From the NCBI RefSeq assembly GCF_001954195.1, contig NZ_MBES01000037.1:1-64000 (forward strand): a stretch of DNA of 64,000 bases, in the 5' to 3' direction. Shown here piece by piece: positions 26,711-39,872 of the stretch. The position numbers were made by a program, and so were the translations under genes. The DNA is from Mycobacterium sp. IS-1264. Lineage in GTDB: Bacteria; Actinomycetota; Actinomycetes; Mycobacteriales; Mycobacteriaceae. Numbering within the stretch: the first letter of the stretch is position 1; the number at the start of each line of letters is the position of its first letter. The notes under the pieces were generated by a model that was not told the DNA's origin, did not search any database, and saw only the letters and a list, made by a program, of their open reading frames with translations.

Positions 26711-27978
26711 GGTTGAGGTCGCCCCAGGTGAAGGCCTTGGCCGTATTCGACACCGAGACGAATTAGCGTCTGGAGCTGGCCGGGTGTCTCCACAGCTTCG
26801 GCCACCAATTTCGCGTGCAGCTCGGATGCCAGCGAGCTCAATGCGGTCGCCAACGCACGTTTGACGGGATCGTCGTCGATGCCGGCAATCAACGCCCCGT
26901 CGATCTTGATGATGTCCGGGCGTAGCCGCAGCAGTTGGGCGAAGCTGGCATATCCGGCGCCGGCATCGTCGACGGCCACGCGTATGCCGCGATCACGAAG
27001 AGGCTTCAGACCGGGGCCGAGGTCATCGGGAAACGGTTCGTGCTCGGTGATTTCCACGATCAACGCCCGGTCGTGGGCCGCCAGCACGTCTTGAATCGCC
27101 GGCTCCAGCACGGCGCTCGGGCTCAGGTTGGCTGCGACTGGACAATCGCCCGGGATGCGGCCAGCAGCATTCAGGACGGTGCATAGCGCGGCGTGTTCTA
27201 ATTCGATGCCCCGGCCCAGGCGCCGCGCGACGCTGAACCCTTGGGTCGGGGTCAGCTCTGACCATGCGGGAAAACGTATCAACCCTTCGTAGGCGGTCGT
27301 CGTGCCGCTTGCCAGATGGACGATGGGTTGGAAGACCGCGCCGAGAGCGTTCGGCTGTGCCAGCAGTGCGTCCAGTCGCTTTTGCAGCCCCTCGGTCTCC
27401 GCCGCTTCGGGCAACATCACCGAGGCGATGAACCGCTCGGTGAGCGCACGCTGCCCGCGATCGTCGCTGTCCCTCATTACCTGGGTGAGCAGCGTTGACA
27501 GCTGTGACTGGGCACCGATCACGGCGGAAACGAACGCACTGATGGCGAGCAGCGCGTCGACATCTGCGTCAGTGAACGCACTGGGGGCCCTCGCGGCCAG
27601 CAGCAGTGTACCGATGGGGTCGTCGTTGTACATCAGGGGAATCGCCGCCCACGACCGAGTGCCCCAGTGCCTGTTCATCGCACGGACGCGTGGCGAGAGT
27701 CGTCGGTCTGCGCAGGCGTCGTTTATCAGCTCGGGGTGTTTCTCCCGCGCCGCGAGGCCCTGAATACTGCCCTCTTTTGGCACCACGAAACCCGGCGTCG
27801 TCGCTAGCGCGCCGTGTCCGGAAACGGTCACGTACGCGTTATCGGAGGCACGGAGTAGCGTGACGGCGGCCCCGTCGGCTTTCTGCATAAACGCACAAGC
27901 CTGCTCGGCAACGCGCCTCATCAAAGACACTGGATCCATCGACGCGGCCAGTGCCTGAGCCAGGCTCTCCACATTCAC
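26707..27978 (-). CDS. GAF-EAL domain protein, probable c-di-GMP phosphodiesterase
   Basis: The 423-residue cytoplasmic protein has an N-terminal GAF domain (residues about 15-155; SWAAIPLMYNDDPIGTLLLAAR is its core) and a C-terminal EAL domain from about 205. The signature is YEGLIRF rather than EALxRF. The other catalytic positions look intact: ANLSP, IVEITEHE, VDDAGAGYAS, IKIDG, AEAVE and the terminal QGLHLGRPQP. It probably hydrolyses c-di-GMP under control of a GAF ligand. GTG start at 27978, with GAGG directly before. In M. tuberculosis the corresponding place holds Rv3333c and a MerR gene; neither is here. Confidence 0.83.
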   Translation of the reverse strand: MNVESLAQALAASMDPVSLMRRVAEQACAFMQKADGAAVTLLRASDNAYVTVSGHGALATTPGFVVPKEGSIQGLAAREKHPELINDACADRRLSPRVRAMNRHWGTRSWAAIPLMYNDDPIGTLLLAARAPSAFTDADVDALLAISAFVSAVIGAQSQLSTLLTQVMRDSDDRGQRALTERFIASVMLPEAAETEGLQKRLDALLAQPNALGAVFQPIVHLASGTTTAYEGLIRFPAWSELTPTQGFSVARRLGRGIELEHAALCTVLNAAGRIPGDCPVAANLSPSAVLEPAIQDVLAAHDRALIVEITEHEPFPDDLGPGLKPLRDRGIRVAVDDAGAGYASFAQLLRLRPDIIKIDGALIAGIDDDPVKRALATALSSLASELHAKLVAEAVETPGQLQTLIRLGVEYGQGLHLGRPQP

Positions 27979-28107
27979 CCTCGATCCCAGCGGTGTGGGC
28001 AGCTCGCGAGGTTACGATACCCACCGTGTGCCCCGACACGGGCGAAATTCGAGGAGCGGGATCCGCGAGCGGCACCGCCGATCGTGAAATTGGCGGCCGA
28101 TGCGGGG

Positions 28108-29109
28108 CTACCGCAGCCAGCGGGTCAGGCGGGAAAAGGCCAGCGCGCCAACGGCTCCCGCGGCCATCGCGGCCAGGGTCTGACGCGCGCTGGGCCCCTC
28201 GTGCAGCTGTACCCGCGGGGCGATGATCGCGGGCGCCGGCGGCTCGACGGGCTTGCCGCGCGGATCGGTGGACGCGGTGGCGGCCCATGCGGCGGCGAAC
28301 AGCACGAGAAAGCCGGTGATGTAGGCGAACACCATCAGGCCCAACACCGGCCCGAACACGGCGCCCGCCGGGCTGCGCAGCACGGTCTGCAAGTAGATCG
28401 ATCCCACCTGCTTGAAGAGCTCGAAGCCGATCGCAGCCAGCAACCCGCCCCGCACCGAGGCGGCCAGGCTGACCTTTTCACGCGGCAGCCGGGCGATCAT
28501 CCAGGTGAACAGCAGCCAGGAAACCAGCCAGGACACCACCAGCGAAACGATCCTGAAGATGAGGTCGAACACCGAAAAGTCGGGTATCCCAAGCCACCTC
28601 AACACGGCCGACATCGGGCGGGCGTGGCCGAGCGCGCTCAACGCGACAGTGGCCATCAGCACCAAGAACGTGGCGAACATCGCCAACAGGTCGGACAGCT
28701 TGTTGCGCACGAAACCCGGCGAGTCGATGCGTCGGTCCCACCACATCTCGGTCAGTGCCTGCCGCAGGTGTGACATCCAGCCCAGGCCGGCCCAGGCCGC
28801 GGTCGCCAAACCGATCACACCGACGGACGCCCGCGCGTCGATCGCCGAATTCATCAACTGGACCAGCTGCTGACCCAGCGATCCGGGCACCGAGGCGTGG
28901 ATATGGTTCTGGATCGTGTCCAGCAGCTGGGGTCGGCGGGATAGGGTGAATCCGACGATCGCGAAACCCACCATCAGCAAGGGAAATAACGCGAAGATCG
29001 TGTAGTAGCTCAAGCCCGCCGCGAAGAAGCTGCCGTTGCGGTCGTCGAAGCGCTCATAGGCGCGCATCACGTGGTCGAGCCATCCGAACCGGGCCCGCAG
29101 CCGATCCAT
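28108..29109 (-). CDS. YihY/virulence factor BrkB-family membrane protein
   Basis: The 333-residue protein has six predicted helices and the family core FFAAGLSYYTIFALFPLLMVG, then GLATAAWAGLGWMSHLRQALTEMWWD, and RGGLLAAIGFELFKQVGSIYLQ. It matches Rv3335c. Function is unsettled; the old RNase BN label is wrong for this family. Start ATG 29107-29109 lies four bases after the trpS stop, so it is almost certainly cotranscribed with trpS. The C-terminal 40 residues form a soluble tail plus a last hydrophobic stretch. Confidence 0.88.
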   Translation of the reverse strand: MDRLRARFGWLDHVMRAYERFDDRNGSFFAAGLSYYTIFALFPLLMVGFAIVGFTLSRRPQLLDTIQNHIHASVPGSLGQQLVQLMNSAIDARASVGVIGLATAAWAGLGWMSHLRQALTEMWWDRRIDSPGFVRNKLSDLLAMFATFLVLMATVALSALGHARPMSAVLRWLGIPDFSVFDLIFRIVSLVVSWLVSWLLFTWMIARLPREKVSLAASVRGGLLAAIGFELFKQVGSIYLQTVLRSPAGAVFGPVLGLMVFAYITGFLVLFAAAWAATASTDPRGKPVEPPAPAIIAPRVQLHEGPSARQTLAAMAAGAVGALAFSRLTRWLR

Positions 29110-29113
29110 GAAT

Positions 29114-31096
<1,983 letters not shown>

Positions 31097-31107
31097 TTAG
31101 TCGGCCC

Positions 31108-32349
31108 CTAACCGGCTAGAGCCTTTTCCAGGTTCTCGGCGATCGAGTTGAGGAATTCCTCGCTGTTCTGCCACTCCTGGTCAGGGCCGATGAGGATGGC
31201 GAGGTCCTTGGTCATCTTGCCGCCCTCGACGGTGCCGATGACGACCTCCTCCAGCTTCTGGGCGAACTCGATCACCTCAGGCGTGTCGTCAAGCTTCCCG
31301 CGGTGCTGCAGCCCGCGCGTCCAGGCGAAGATCGAGGCGATCGGGTTGGTCGACGTCGGCTTGCCGGCCTGGTACTGGCGGAAATGCCTGGTGACGGTGC
31401 CGTGTGCGGCTTCCGCTTCGACCGTCTTGCCGTCCGCGGTCATCAGCACCGACGTCATCAACCCCAGCGACCCGTAGCCCTGCGCGACGGTGTCCGACTG
31501 GACGTCGCCGTCGTAGTTCTTGCAGGCCCACACGTAGCCGCCCTCCCACTTGAGGCAGGCCGCCACCATGTCGTCGATCAGCCGGTGCTCGTAGGTCAGC
31601 CCTTCGGCCTCGAACTTGTCCTTGAATTCGGTTTCGTAAATGCGCTGGAACTCGTCTTTGAACATGCCGTCGTAGGCCTTGAGGATGGTGTTCTTCGTCG
31701 ACAGGTACACCGGCCATTTGGCGTTCAGGCCGTACGCGAAGGACGCCCGGGCGAAATCGCGGATGGATTCCTTGAAGTTGTACATCCCCATCACGACACC
31801 GCCGTCCTCGGGGATGGACACCATCTCGTGCACCATCGGCTCGCTGCCGTCGGCGGGCGTGAAAGTCAACGTCACGGTTCCCGGCTGGTCGACCTTGAAG
31901 TTGGTCGCCCGGTACTGATCACCGAAAGCGTGACGGCCGATGACAATTGGCTTGGTCCAGCCCGGAACCAGCCGCGGGACATTGGAGATCACGATCGGCT
32001 CGCGGAAAATGGTGCCGCCCAAGATGTTTCGGATCGTCCCGTTGGGCGACAGCCACATCTTCTTCAGGTTGAACTCCTGGACGCGCGCCTCGTCGGGGGT
32101 GATAGTCGCGCACTTGACGCCCACGCCGTGCTTCTTGATGGCGTAGGCCGCGTCGATCGTCACCTGGTCGTCGGTGCGGTCGCGGTGCTCCATGCCCAGG
32201 TCGTAGTAGTCCAGGTTGATGTCGAGATGGGGCAGGATCAGCATGTCCTTGATGAGCTTCCAGATGACGCGGGTCATCTCGTCGCCGTCGAGCTCGACTA
32301 CCGGGCCCTTGACCTTGATCTTGGATTCGGTTTTGGATTCGCCTGCCAT
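31108..32349 (-). CDS. icd1: NADP-dependent isocitrate dehydrogenase, homodimeric type
   Basis: Oxidises isocitrate to 2-oxoglutarate in the TCA cycle. The 413-residue protein has [15 protein letters not shown], the substrate-binding [19 protein letters not shown] with its conserved Ser and Arg, the metal-binding [24 protein letters not shown] and the cofactor loop [17 protein letters not shown]. It matches Rv3339c. Start ATG 32347-32349 gives [17 protein letters not shown]; the N-terminus is a little longer than in M. tuberculosis. It lies 38 bases downstream of icd2 on the same strand and may be cotranscribed. Confidence 0.96.
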   Translation of the reverse strand: MAGESKTESKIKVKGPVVELDGDEMTRVIWKLIKDMLILPHLDINLDYYDLGMEHRDRTDDQVTIDAAYAIKKHGVGVKCATITPDEARVQEFNLKKMWLSPNGTIRNILGGTIFREPIVISNVPRLVPGWTKPIVIGRHAFGDQYRATNFKVDQPGTVTLTFTPADGSEPMVHEMVSIPEDGGVVMGMYNFKESIRDFARASFAYGLNAKWPVYLSTKNTILKAYDGMFKDEFQRIYETEFKDKFEAEGLTYEHRLIDDMVAACLKWEGGYVWACKNYDGDVQSDTVAQGYGSLGLMTSVLMTADGKTVEAEAAHGTVTRHFRQYQAGKPTSTNPIASIFAWTRGLQHRGKLDDTPEVIEFAQKLEEVVIGTVEGGKMTKDLAILIGPDQEWQNSEEFLNSIAENLEKALAG

Positions 32350-32387
32350 ATCGAGTTCGACTTTCCTCTTGCTGCGTCCCTGTGGAT

Positions 32388-34634
<2,247 letters not shown>

Positions 34635-34823
34635 GGTTGGTCCATCTCCCGGCGTTGGGTCAGATTGGGGTCAGATACGGATAGGGCTCAGCGTTCTGCT
34701 TGCCACGTTATCAAGGGGATTTGGACAGGTGTCGACCCGCAGGCCAGCCCGCACGTGCCGGCACGGTGGCCACCGCAGCGGCCTATTGGCGTCGGCTCCG
34801 CACAATAAGCTAGGCTTCGTATC
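34635..34823. other. Upstream region of icd2 and start of riboswitch leader
   Basis: The gap between icd2 and metC is 346 bases. This first part must hold the icd2 promoter (minus) and the promoter of the metC leader (plus). No box was picked with confidence and no coding sequence is evident. Confidence 0.4.
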
Positions 34824-34950
34824 GGTCATGAGCGCCAGCGACAAGCCCCGGCTTGCTGGCCGGCAACCCTCCAACCGCGGTGGGGTGCCCCGGGTGATGA
34901 CCAGGTTGAGTAGCCACAACCGGCTATCCGGCAAGCGCGGGTCCGCCATG
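34824..34950 (+). promoter_or_regulatory. SAM-IV riboswitch (S-adenosylmethionine sensor)
   Basis: The leader folds into the actinobacterial SAM-IV architecture. P1 pairs GGTCAT (34824-34829) with ATGACC (34897-34902). P2 pairs GCCAGC (34834-34839) with GCTGGC (34855-34860), capped by AAGC/GCTT. A small helix GGGG/CCCC lies at 34882-34891. A downstream hairpin TAGCC (34911-34915) with GGCTA (34922-34926) is typical of SAM-IV and not SAM-I. It precedes methionine biosynthesis genes, as SAM-IV does in mycobacteria. Exact 3' end is uncertain. Confidence 0.88.
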
Positions 34951-34955
34951 ACGGG

Positions 34956-34974
34956 CCCCTGACTAGAGGGGAAG
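34956..34974 (+). promoter_or_regulatory. Hairpin covering the metC ribosome binding site
   Basis: CCCCT (34956-34960) can pair with AGGGG (34967-34971), burying most of the ribosome binding site AGAGGGGAAG (34965-34974), which ends seven bases before the ATG at 34981. Linked to the riboswitch just upstream, it suggests control of translation initiation rather than transcription termination; there is no T-run. Confidence 0.65.
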
Positions 34975-34980
34975 CTTTCC

Positions 34981-36354
34981 ATGAGCGACGAAACCAGTCC
35001 CGAGGCCGATCCGACTGCCCATTGGTCGTTCGAAACGAAGCAGGTCCACGCCGGCCAGAGTCCCGACCCCGCGACCAGCGCCCGTGCCCTGCCGATTTAC
35101 CAGACCACGTCCTACACCTTCAACGACACCAGCCACGCCGCCGCGCTGTTCGGGCTCGAGGTCCCGGGCAACATCTACACCCGCATCGGCAACCCCACCA
35201 CCGACGTCGTCGAACAGCGGATCGCCGCGCTCGAGGGCGGCGTGGCCGCGCTCTTCCTGTCCTCGGGACAGGCCGCTGAGACGTTCGCCATATTGAACCT
35301 CGCGAGTGCCGGGGATCACATCGTCTCCAGCCCGCGCCTCTACGGCGGCACTTACAACTTGTTCCACTATTCGTTGCCGAAGCTCGGCATCGACGTCAGC
35401 TTCGTCGAGGATCCCGACGATCTGGATTCCTGGCAGGCGGCGGTGCGGCCGAACACCAAGGCGTTCTTCGGCGAAACCATCTCCAACCCGCAGATCGACA
35501 TCCTGGACACCCCGGGGGTTTCCGGGGTCGCCCACGCCAACGGCGTACCCCTGATCGTCGACAACACCATCGCCACACCGTATTTGATTCAGCCTCTAAC
35601 GCAGGGCGCCGACATCGTCGTGCACTCGGCCACCAAATATCTGGGCGGGCACGGCGCGGCCATCGCCGGCGTCATCGTCGACGGCGGCACGTTCGACTGG
35701 ACGCAGGGCCGCTTCCCCGGGTTCACCACACCCGATCCGAGTTACCACGGCGTGGTGTACGCCGAGCTGGGACCGCCGGCCTTTGCCGTGAAGGCGCGCG
35801 TGCAACTGCTGCGCGACTACGGGTCGGCGGCGGCGCCGTTCAACGCGTTCCTGGTGGCGCTGGGTCTGGAGACGCTGAGTCTGCGCGTGGAGCGCCACGT
35901 CGCCAATGCGCAACGCGTCGCCGAGTTCCTGGCCGCGCGTGACGACGTGTTGTCGGTCAACTACGCGGGGCTGCCCAGCTCGCCGTGGCATGAGCGCGCA
36001 AAGAAGCTGGCGCCCAAGGGAACCGGTGCCGTTCTCGCGTTCGAGCTGGCGGGCGGTGTCGAGGCCGGCAAAGCGTTCGTCAACGCGCTGCAACTGCACA
36101 GTCATGTCGCCAACATCGGCGACGTGCGCTCCCTGGTGATTCATCCCGCGTCGACCACGCACGCCCAGCTGAGCCCCGCCGAGCAGCTGAGCACCGGCGT
36201 CAGCCCGGGGCTGGTGCGGCTGGCCGTCGGCATCGAGGGCATCGACGACATCCTCGCCGACCTGGAGCTCGGCTTCGCCGCGGCGCGGAAATTCGGTGCG
36301 CCGGCCGCGGGGTCCGCTCAGGCCGGCGACCCGCAGACGGTGGCGGCGTTCTGA
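34981..36354 (+). CDS. metC: O-acetylhomoserine sulfhydrylase (PLP enzyme)
   Basis: Makes homocysteine from O-acetylhomoserine and sulfide. The 457-residue Cys/Met-metabolism PLP enzyme has the substrate region QTTSYTFND, the Tyr-Arg pair in [30 protein letters not shown] contacting PLP phosphate, DNTIATPYL with the ring-binding Asp and [10 protein letters not shown] with the PLP Lys at about 219. The [24 protein letters not shown] region is typical of sulfhydrylases. It matches Rv3340, named metC in M. tuberculosis although the activity fits MetY. Controlled by the SAM-IV leader. metX starts 14 bases downstream. Confidence 0.94.
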   Translation: MSDETSPEADPTAHWSFETKQVHAGQSPDPATSARALPIYQTTSYTFNDTSHAAALFGLEVPGNIYTRIGNPTTDVVEQRIAALEGGVAALFLSSGQAAETFAILNLASAGDHIVSSPRLYGGTYNLFHYSLPKLGIDVSFVEDPDDLDSWQAAVRPNTKAFFGETISNPQIDILDTPGVSGVAHANGVPLIVDNTIATPYLIQPLTQGADIVVHSATKYLGGHGAAIAGVIVDGGTFDWTQGRFPGFTTPDPSYHGVVYAELGPPAFAVKARVQLLRDYGSAAAPFNAFLVALGLETLSLRVERHVANAQRVAEFLAARDDVLSVNYAGLPSSPWHERAKKLAPKGTGAVLAFELAGGVEAGKAFVNALQLHSHVANIGDVRSLVIHPASTTHAQLSPAEQLSTGVSPGLVRLAVGIEGIDDILADLELGFAAARKFGAPAAGSAQAGDPQTVAAF

Positions 36355-36368
36355 GGAACAACTCCGAC

Positions 36369-37529
36369 GTGACGATTTTCGAAATTCCGACCCAAACGCT
36401 GCCCGCCGAAGGCGAAATCGGCGTGGTCGACATCGGCTCGCTGACCCTCGAGAGCGGTGCGGTGATCGACGACGTCTACATCGCCATACAGCGCTGGGGT
36501 GAATTGTCGCCCACGCGTGACAACGTGGTGGTGGTACTGCACGCGCTCACCGGCGATTCGCACATCACCGGGCCAGCCGGACCCGGGCATCCCACGGCGG
36601 GATGGTGGGACGGGGTGGCCGGGCCGGGCGCCCCGATCGACACCAACCGCTGGTGCGCGGTGGCCACCAATGTGCTGGGCGGCTGCAGCGGCTCCACGGG
36701 GCCGAGTTCCCTTGCCAGGGACGGAAAGCCGTGGGGCTCGAGATTTCCGCACATATCCGTACGCGATCAGGTGGAAGCGGACGTCGCGGCGCTGGCCGCG
36801 CTGGGTATCGAGCGGGTTGCCGCCGTCGTCGGCGGATCCATGGGCGGCGCAAGGGCTTTGGAATGGATAGTCGGCCACCCCGACGACGTTGGGGCCGGGC
36901 TCCTGCTGGCCGTCGGCGCACGCGCGACTGCCCACCAGATCGGAACCCAGAGCACTCAGATCGCCGCCATCAAGACCGACCCGAACTGGCAGGACGGCGA
37001 TTATTACGACAGCGGGCGAACACCGGATGCCGGGCTGGCGATTGCCCGTCGCTTCGCGCACCTGACCTACCGTGGCGAGGTCGAGCTCGACACCCGGTTC
37101 GCCAACGACGGCCAGGGCGATGAGGACCCCCTGAACGGCGGCCGCTACGCGGTGCAGAGCTACCTGGAATACCAGGGCGACAAGCTGGTGGACCGGTTCG
37201 ACGCCGGCAGCTACGTGGCCCTGACCGAGGCGCTGAACAGCCACGACGTCGGCCGCGGCCGCGGCGGGGTGCGAAAAGCGCTGCGCGGGTGCCCGGTGCC
37301 GGTGGTGGTCGGCGGCATCACCTCCGACCGGCTGTACCCGCTGCGGTTGCAGGAGGAACTGGCCGAACTGCTGCCCGGCTGCACCGGCTTGCAGGTGGTC
37401 GACTCTCCCTACGGGCACGACGGCTTCCTACTGGAATTTGAGGCGGTCAGCGACATGATCCGCAAGACCCTCGAAGTGGCCCAGCGCGAATTGGCCCAGA
37501 ACGAATTGGCCCAGAACGAAAGCGCGTGA
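36369..37529 (+). CDS. metX: Homoserine O-acetyltransferase, copy 1
   Basis: Acetylates L-homoserine with acetyl-CoA, the committed step of methionine synthesis by the acetyl route. The 386-residue alpha/beta-fold enzyme has [15 protein letters not shown], the nucleophile elbow [13 protein letters not shown] with Ser about 157, the acid in [11 protein letters not shown] and the His in YGHDGF. GTG start at 36369, 14 bases after metC. It resembles M. tuberculosis MetA (Rv3341) more closely than copy 2 does, notably in [19 protein letters not shown]. The C-terminus ends with a repeated ELAQN unit. Under the SAM-IV leader as part of the operon. Confidence 0.95.
   Translation: MTIFEIPTQTLPAEGEIGVVDIGSLTLESGAVIDDVYIAIQRWGELSPTRDNVVVVLHALTGDSHITGPAGPGHPTAGWWDGVAGPGAPIDTNRWCAVATNVLGGCSGSTGPSSLARDGKPWGSRFPHISVRDQVEADVAALAALGIERVAAVVGGSMGGARALEWIVGHPDDVGAGLLLAVGARATAHQIGTQSTQIAAIKTDPNWQDGDYYDSGRTPDAGLAIARRFAHLTYRGEVELDTRFANDGQGDEDPLNGGRYAVQSYLEYQGDKLVDRFDAGSYVALTEALNSHDVGRGRGGVRKALRGCPVPVVVGGITSDRLYPLRLQEELAELLPGCTGLQVVDSPYGHDGFLLEFEAVSDMIRKTLEVAQRELAQNELAQNESA
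37488..37517 (+). repeat. Two perfect 15-base tandem repeats at the 3' end of metX copy 1
   Basis: GAATTGGCCCAGAAC occurs at 37488-37502 and 37503-37517, encoding Glu-Leu-Ala-Gln-Asn twice just before the stop. A degenerate third unit precedes it. Copy-number slippage here would only change the tail length. Confidence 0.85.
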
Positions 37530-37542
37530 CGGCGGCGTTGTG

Positions 37543-38697
37543 ATGAACTCTGAGATGATGACGTCCGACATTCCACGCCAGACTCCCGCCCAGACGCTGC
37601 CCCCCGAAGGCGAAATCGGCCTGGTCGACATCGGCTCGCTGACGCTCGAAAGCGGTGCGGTGATCGACGATGTCCGGATAGCCGTCCAGCGCTGGGGCGA
37701 ATTGTCGCCAACGCGGGACAACGTGGTGGTGGTGATGCATGCGCTCACCGGCGATTCGCACATCACCGGACCCGCCGGACCCGAGCATCCCACGGCCGGA
37801 TGGTGGGACGGGGTGGCCGGGCCGGGCGCCCCGATCGACACCAACCGCTGGTGCGCGGTGGCCACCAATGTGCTGGGCGGTTGCCGTGGCTCCACCGGAC
37901 CCAGCTCGATTGCCCCCGACGGAAAGCCGTGGGGCTCCAGGTTTCCGCGCATTTCCGTGCGGGATCAGGTCGAGGCGGATGTCGCCGCGCTGGCCGCACT
38001 GGGTATCAAGCAGATTGCCGCCGTTATCGGCGGATCGATGGGCGGCCTAAGGGCTTTGGAGTGGATGGTGAGCCGCCCGGACCAAGTCCGGGCCGGACTG
38101 CTGTTGGCGATGAGCGCCCGCAGCACCGCTGACCTGATCGGTCATCTCGAGACCCAGATTTCGGTCGTCAAGGGCGACCCCGCCTGGCAGGGCGGCGACT
38201 ACTACGGCACGGGCCGCAAGCCCGATTTCGGGATGTCCATCGCCCGTCGCTTCGCTCACCTGACCTACCGCGGCGAGGCCGAGCTCGACACCCGGTTCGC
38301 CAACGACAGCCAGGGCGATGAGGACCCGTTGACCGGCGGCCGCTACGCGATACAGAGCTACCTGGAGCACCAGGGCGACAAGCTGGTGGACCGCTTTGAC
38401 GCCGGCACCTACGTGGCGCTGAGCGCGTCGTGCAGCAGCCACGACGTCGGCCGCGGCCGCGGCGGGGTGCGAAAAGCGCTGCGCGGGTGCCCGGTACCGG
38501 TCGTGGTCGGCGGCATCACCAGTGACCGGCTGTACCCGCTGCGGTTGCAGGAGGAATTGGCCGAGCTGCTGCCGGGCTGCACCGGCCTGCATGTGCTCGA
38601 GTCCCCCTACGGGCACGATGGCTTCCTGATCGAAGCGGATGCGGTCAACGACTTGATCCGCAAGACCCTGGAATTGGCCGGGAACGAAGGCGCGTGA
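37543..38697 (+). CDS. Homoserine O-acetyltransferase paralogue, copy 2
   Basis: A tandem paralogue of the preceding gene, 384 residues. It keeps the catalytic triad: Ser about 165 in [13 protein letters not shown], Asp in [11 protein letters not shown] and His in YGHDGF. It differs from copy 1 and from M. tuberculosis MetA in two clusters: [22 protein letters not shown] after the nucleophile, and [11 protein letters not shown] in place of [11 protein letters not shown]. Other segments are nearly identical in DNA, pointing to duplication with partial conversion. It may be a second acetyltransferase or have a changed acyl or amino acceptor. Start may be ATG 37543, GTG 37540 or ATG 37555/37558. 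The gap to copy 1 is 13 bases, so same operon. Confidence 0.9.
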   Translation: MNSEMMTSDIPRQTPAQTLPPEGEIGLVDIGSLTLESGAVIDDVRIAVQRWGELSPTRDNVVVVMHALTGDSHITGPAGPEHPTAGWWDGVAGPGAPIDTNRWCAVATNVLGGCRGSTGPSSIAPDGKPWGSRFPRISVRDQVEADVAALAALGIKQIAAVIGGSMGGLRALEWMVSRPDQVRAGLLLAMSARSTADLIGHLETQISVVKGDPAWQGGDYYGTGRKPDFGMSIARRFAHLTYRGEAELDTRFANDSQGDEDPLTGGRYAIQSYLEHQGDKLVDRFDAGTYVALSASCSSHDVGRGRGGVRKALRGCPVPVVVGGITSDRLYPLRLQEELAELLPGCTGLHVLESPYGHDGFLIEADAVNDLIRKTLELAGNEGA

Positions 38698-39437
38698 CAA
38701 AGGTGACCCGCCCCAGGCACGACCGCTCGCTGTCGTTTGGCTCCGCGGCTGCCGCCTATGAGCGTGGCCGTCCGTCGTATCCGCCCGAGGCGATCGACTG
38801 GTTGTTGCCGCGCGGCGCGCGCCAAGTGCTCGACCTCGGTGCGGGTACCGGCAAGCTGACCACGCGCCTGGTGGAGCGCGGCTTGGACGTGGTGGCCGTG
38901 GATCCCATTCCGGACATGCTGGAGGTGCTGCGCAGTTCGCTACCGGAGACTCGCGCGGTGCTGGGCACCGCCGAAGAGATTCCGTTGGAGGACAACAGCG
39001 TTGACGCGGTCCTGGTCGCCCAGGCGTGGCACTGGGTGGATCCCGAGCGCGCTGTTCCCGAGGTGGCCCGGGTGCTACGGCCCGGCGGCCGGTTGGGTCT
39101 GGTGTGGAACACCCGCGACGAAAGGCTCGGCTGGGTACGCGAATTGGGCGAGATCATCGGCAGCGATGGCGACAGGGGTCGATTCGACGTCGGGTTGCCC
39201 GCGCCATTCGCCGAGTCGCAGCGCCATCAAGTCGAATGGACGAATTACCTTACCCCGCAAGCGCTGATCGACCTGGTGGCTTCGCGTAGTTACTGCATCA
39301 CCTCCCCGACCGAGGTCCGCACCAGGACGCTCGACCAGGTGCGCGAGTTGCTGGCCACCCACCCGGCGCTGGCGAACTCCACCGGCCTGGCGATGCCCTA
39401 CGTCACCGTGTGCATCCGCGCAACGCTGGCCGAGTAG
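38694..39437 (+). CDS. Class I SAM-dependent methyltransferase
   Basis: The 247-residue protein is a Rossmann-fold methyltransferase: motif [20 protein letters not shown] (residues about 45-63), [11 protein letters not shown] as motif II with the acidic ribose ligand, then [26 protein letters not shown] and [15 protein letters not shown]. It matches Rv3342. The acceptor is unknown. The GTG start overlaps the stop of metX copy 2 by four bases, so it is the last gene of the riboswitch-controlled operon, as in M. tuberculosis after metA. Confidence 0.9.
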   Translation: MTKVTRPRHDRSLSFGSAAAAYERGRPSYPPEAIDWLLPRGARQVLDLGAGTGKLTTRLVERGLDVVAVDPIPDMLEVLRSSLPETRAVLGTAEEIPLEDNSVDAVLVAQAWHWVDPERAVPEVARVLRPGGRLGLVWNTRDERLGWVRELGEIIGSDGDRGRFDVGLPAPFAESQRHQVEWTNYLTPQALIDLVASRSYCITSPTEVRTRTLDQVRELLATHPALANSTGLAMPYVTVCIRATLAE

Positions 39438-39474
39438 GTCGGGCCAGCGCGCCGAACTTTGTTGCTCGAATTCA

Positions 39475-39489
39475 TGTGACGGAGTCACA
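39475..39489. promoter_or_regulatory. CRP-like inverted repeat upstream of the DUF3761 gene
   Basis: TGTGACGGAGTCACA is a 15-base inverted repeat (arms TGTGAC and GTCACA, spacer GGA). The half-sites equal those of the CRP consensus, but the inner spacing is five bases instead of six. A possible -10 box TAGGCT (39497-39502) follows closely, 55 bases before the gene start. Confidence 0.4.
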
Positions 39490-39556
39490 GAAACGTTAGG
39501 CTCTCCCGCAGGCTTCGGGTGCCTGACAATCAACGCAGTTTTGTGCGGGGTTTGAT

Positions 39557-39868
39557 ATGCGCGTTCAGATTAGGGTGCTCGTCGTCGCGTCAGCGATTGG
39601 AGCGTCAGCCTTAGGCATTGCTTCAACCGTGGTCCCCAGCAGTCCGACGGCGGTCTTGGCCAGTTGTAGCAGCGGTTATTACCAAAACTCGGACGGTCAA
39701 TGTATCCCCCGGCCATCGTCGGGTCTGCCCCCCGGCGGGGCCCCCGGCCTCGTAGGTACACCTCCCGGAGCCACCGCGATCTGCCGCGACGGCGACTATT
39801 CATTCAGCACCCACCACACGGGCACATGCTCGGGCCACGGCGGCGTACGCCAATGGCTGACAAGCTGA
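39557..39868 (+). CDS. Small secreted DUF3761-type protein
   Basis: The 103-residue precursor has a signal peptide (MRVQIRVLVVASAIGASALGI, cleavage probably after VLA near residue 34). It continues with CSSGYYQNSDGQCIP, a Pro/Gly-rich linker, and the C-terminal motif AICRDGDYSFSTHHTGTCSGHGG characteristic of DUF3761. Four Cys residues could form two disulfides. The function is unknown. It stands alone, with the 3' end four bases from the convergent 13E12 gene. Confidence 0.78.
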   Translation: MRVQIRVLVVASAIGASALGIASTVVPSSPTAVLASCSSGYYQNSDGQCIPRPSSGLPPGGAPGLVGTPPGATAICRDGDYSFSTHHTGTCSGHGGVRQWLTS

Positions 39869-39872
39869 GCAG

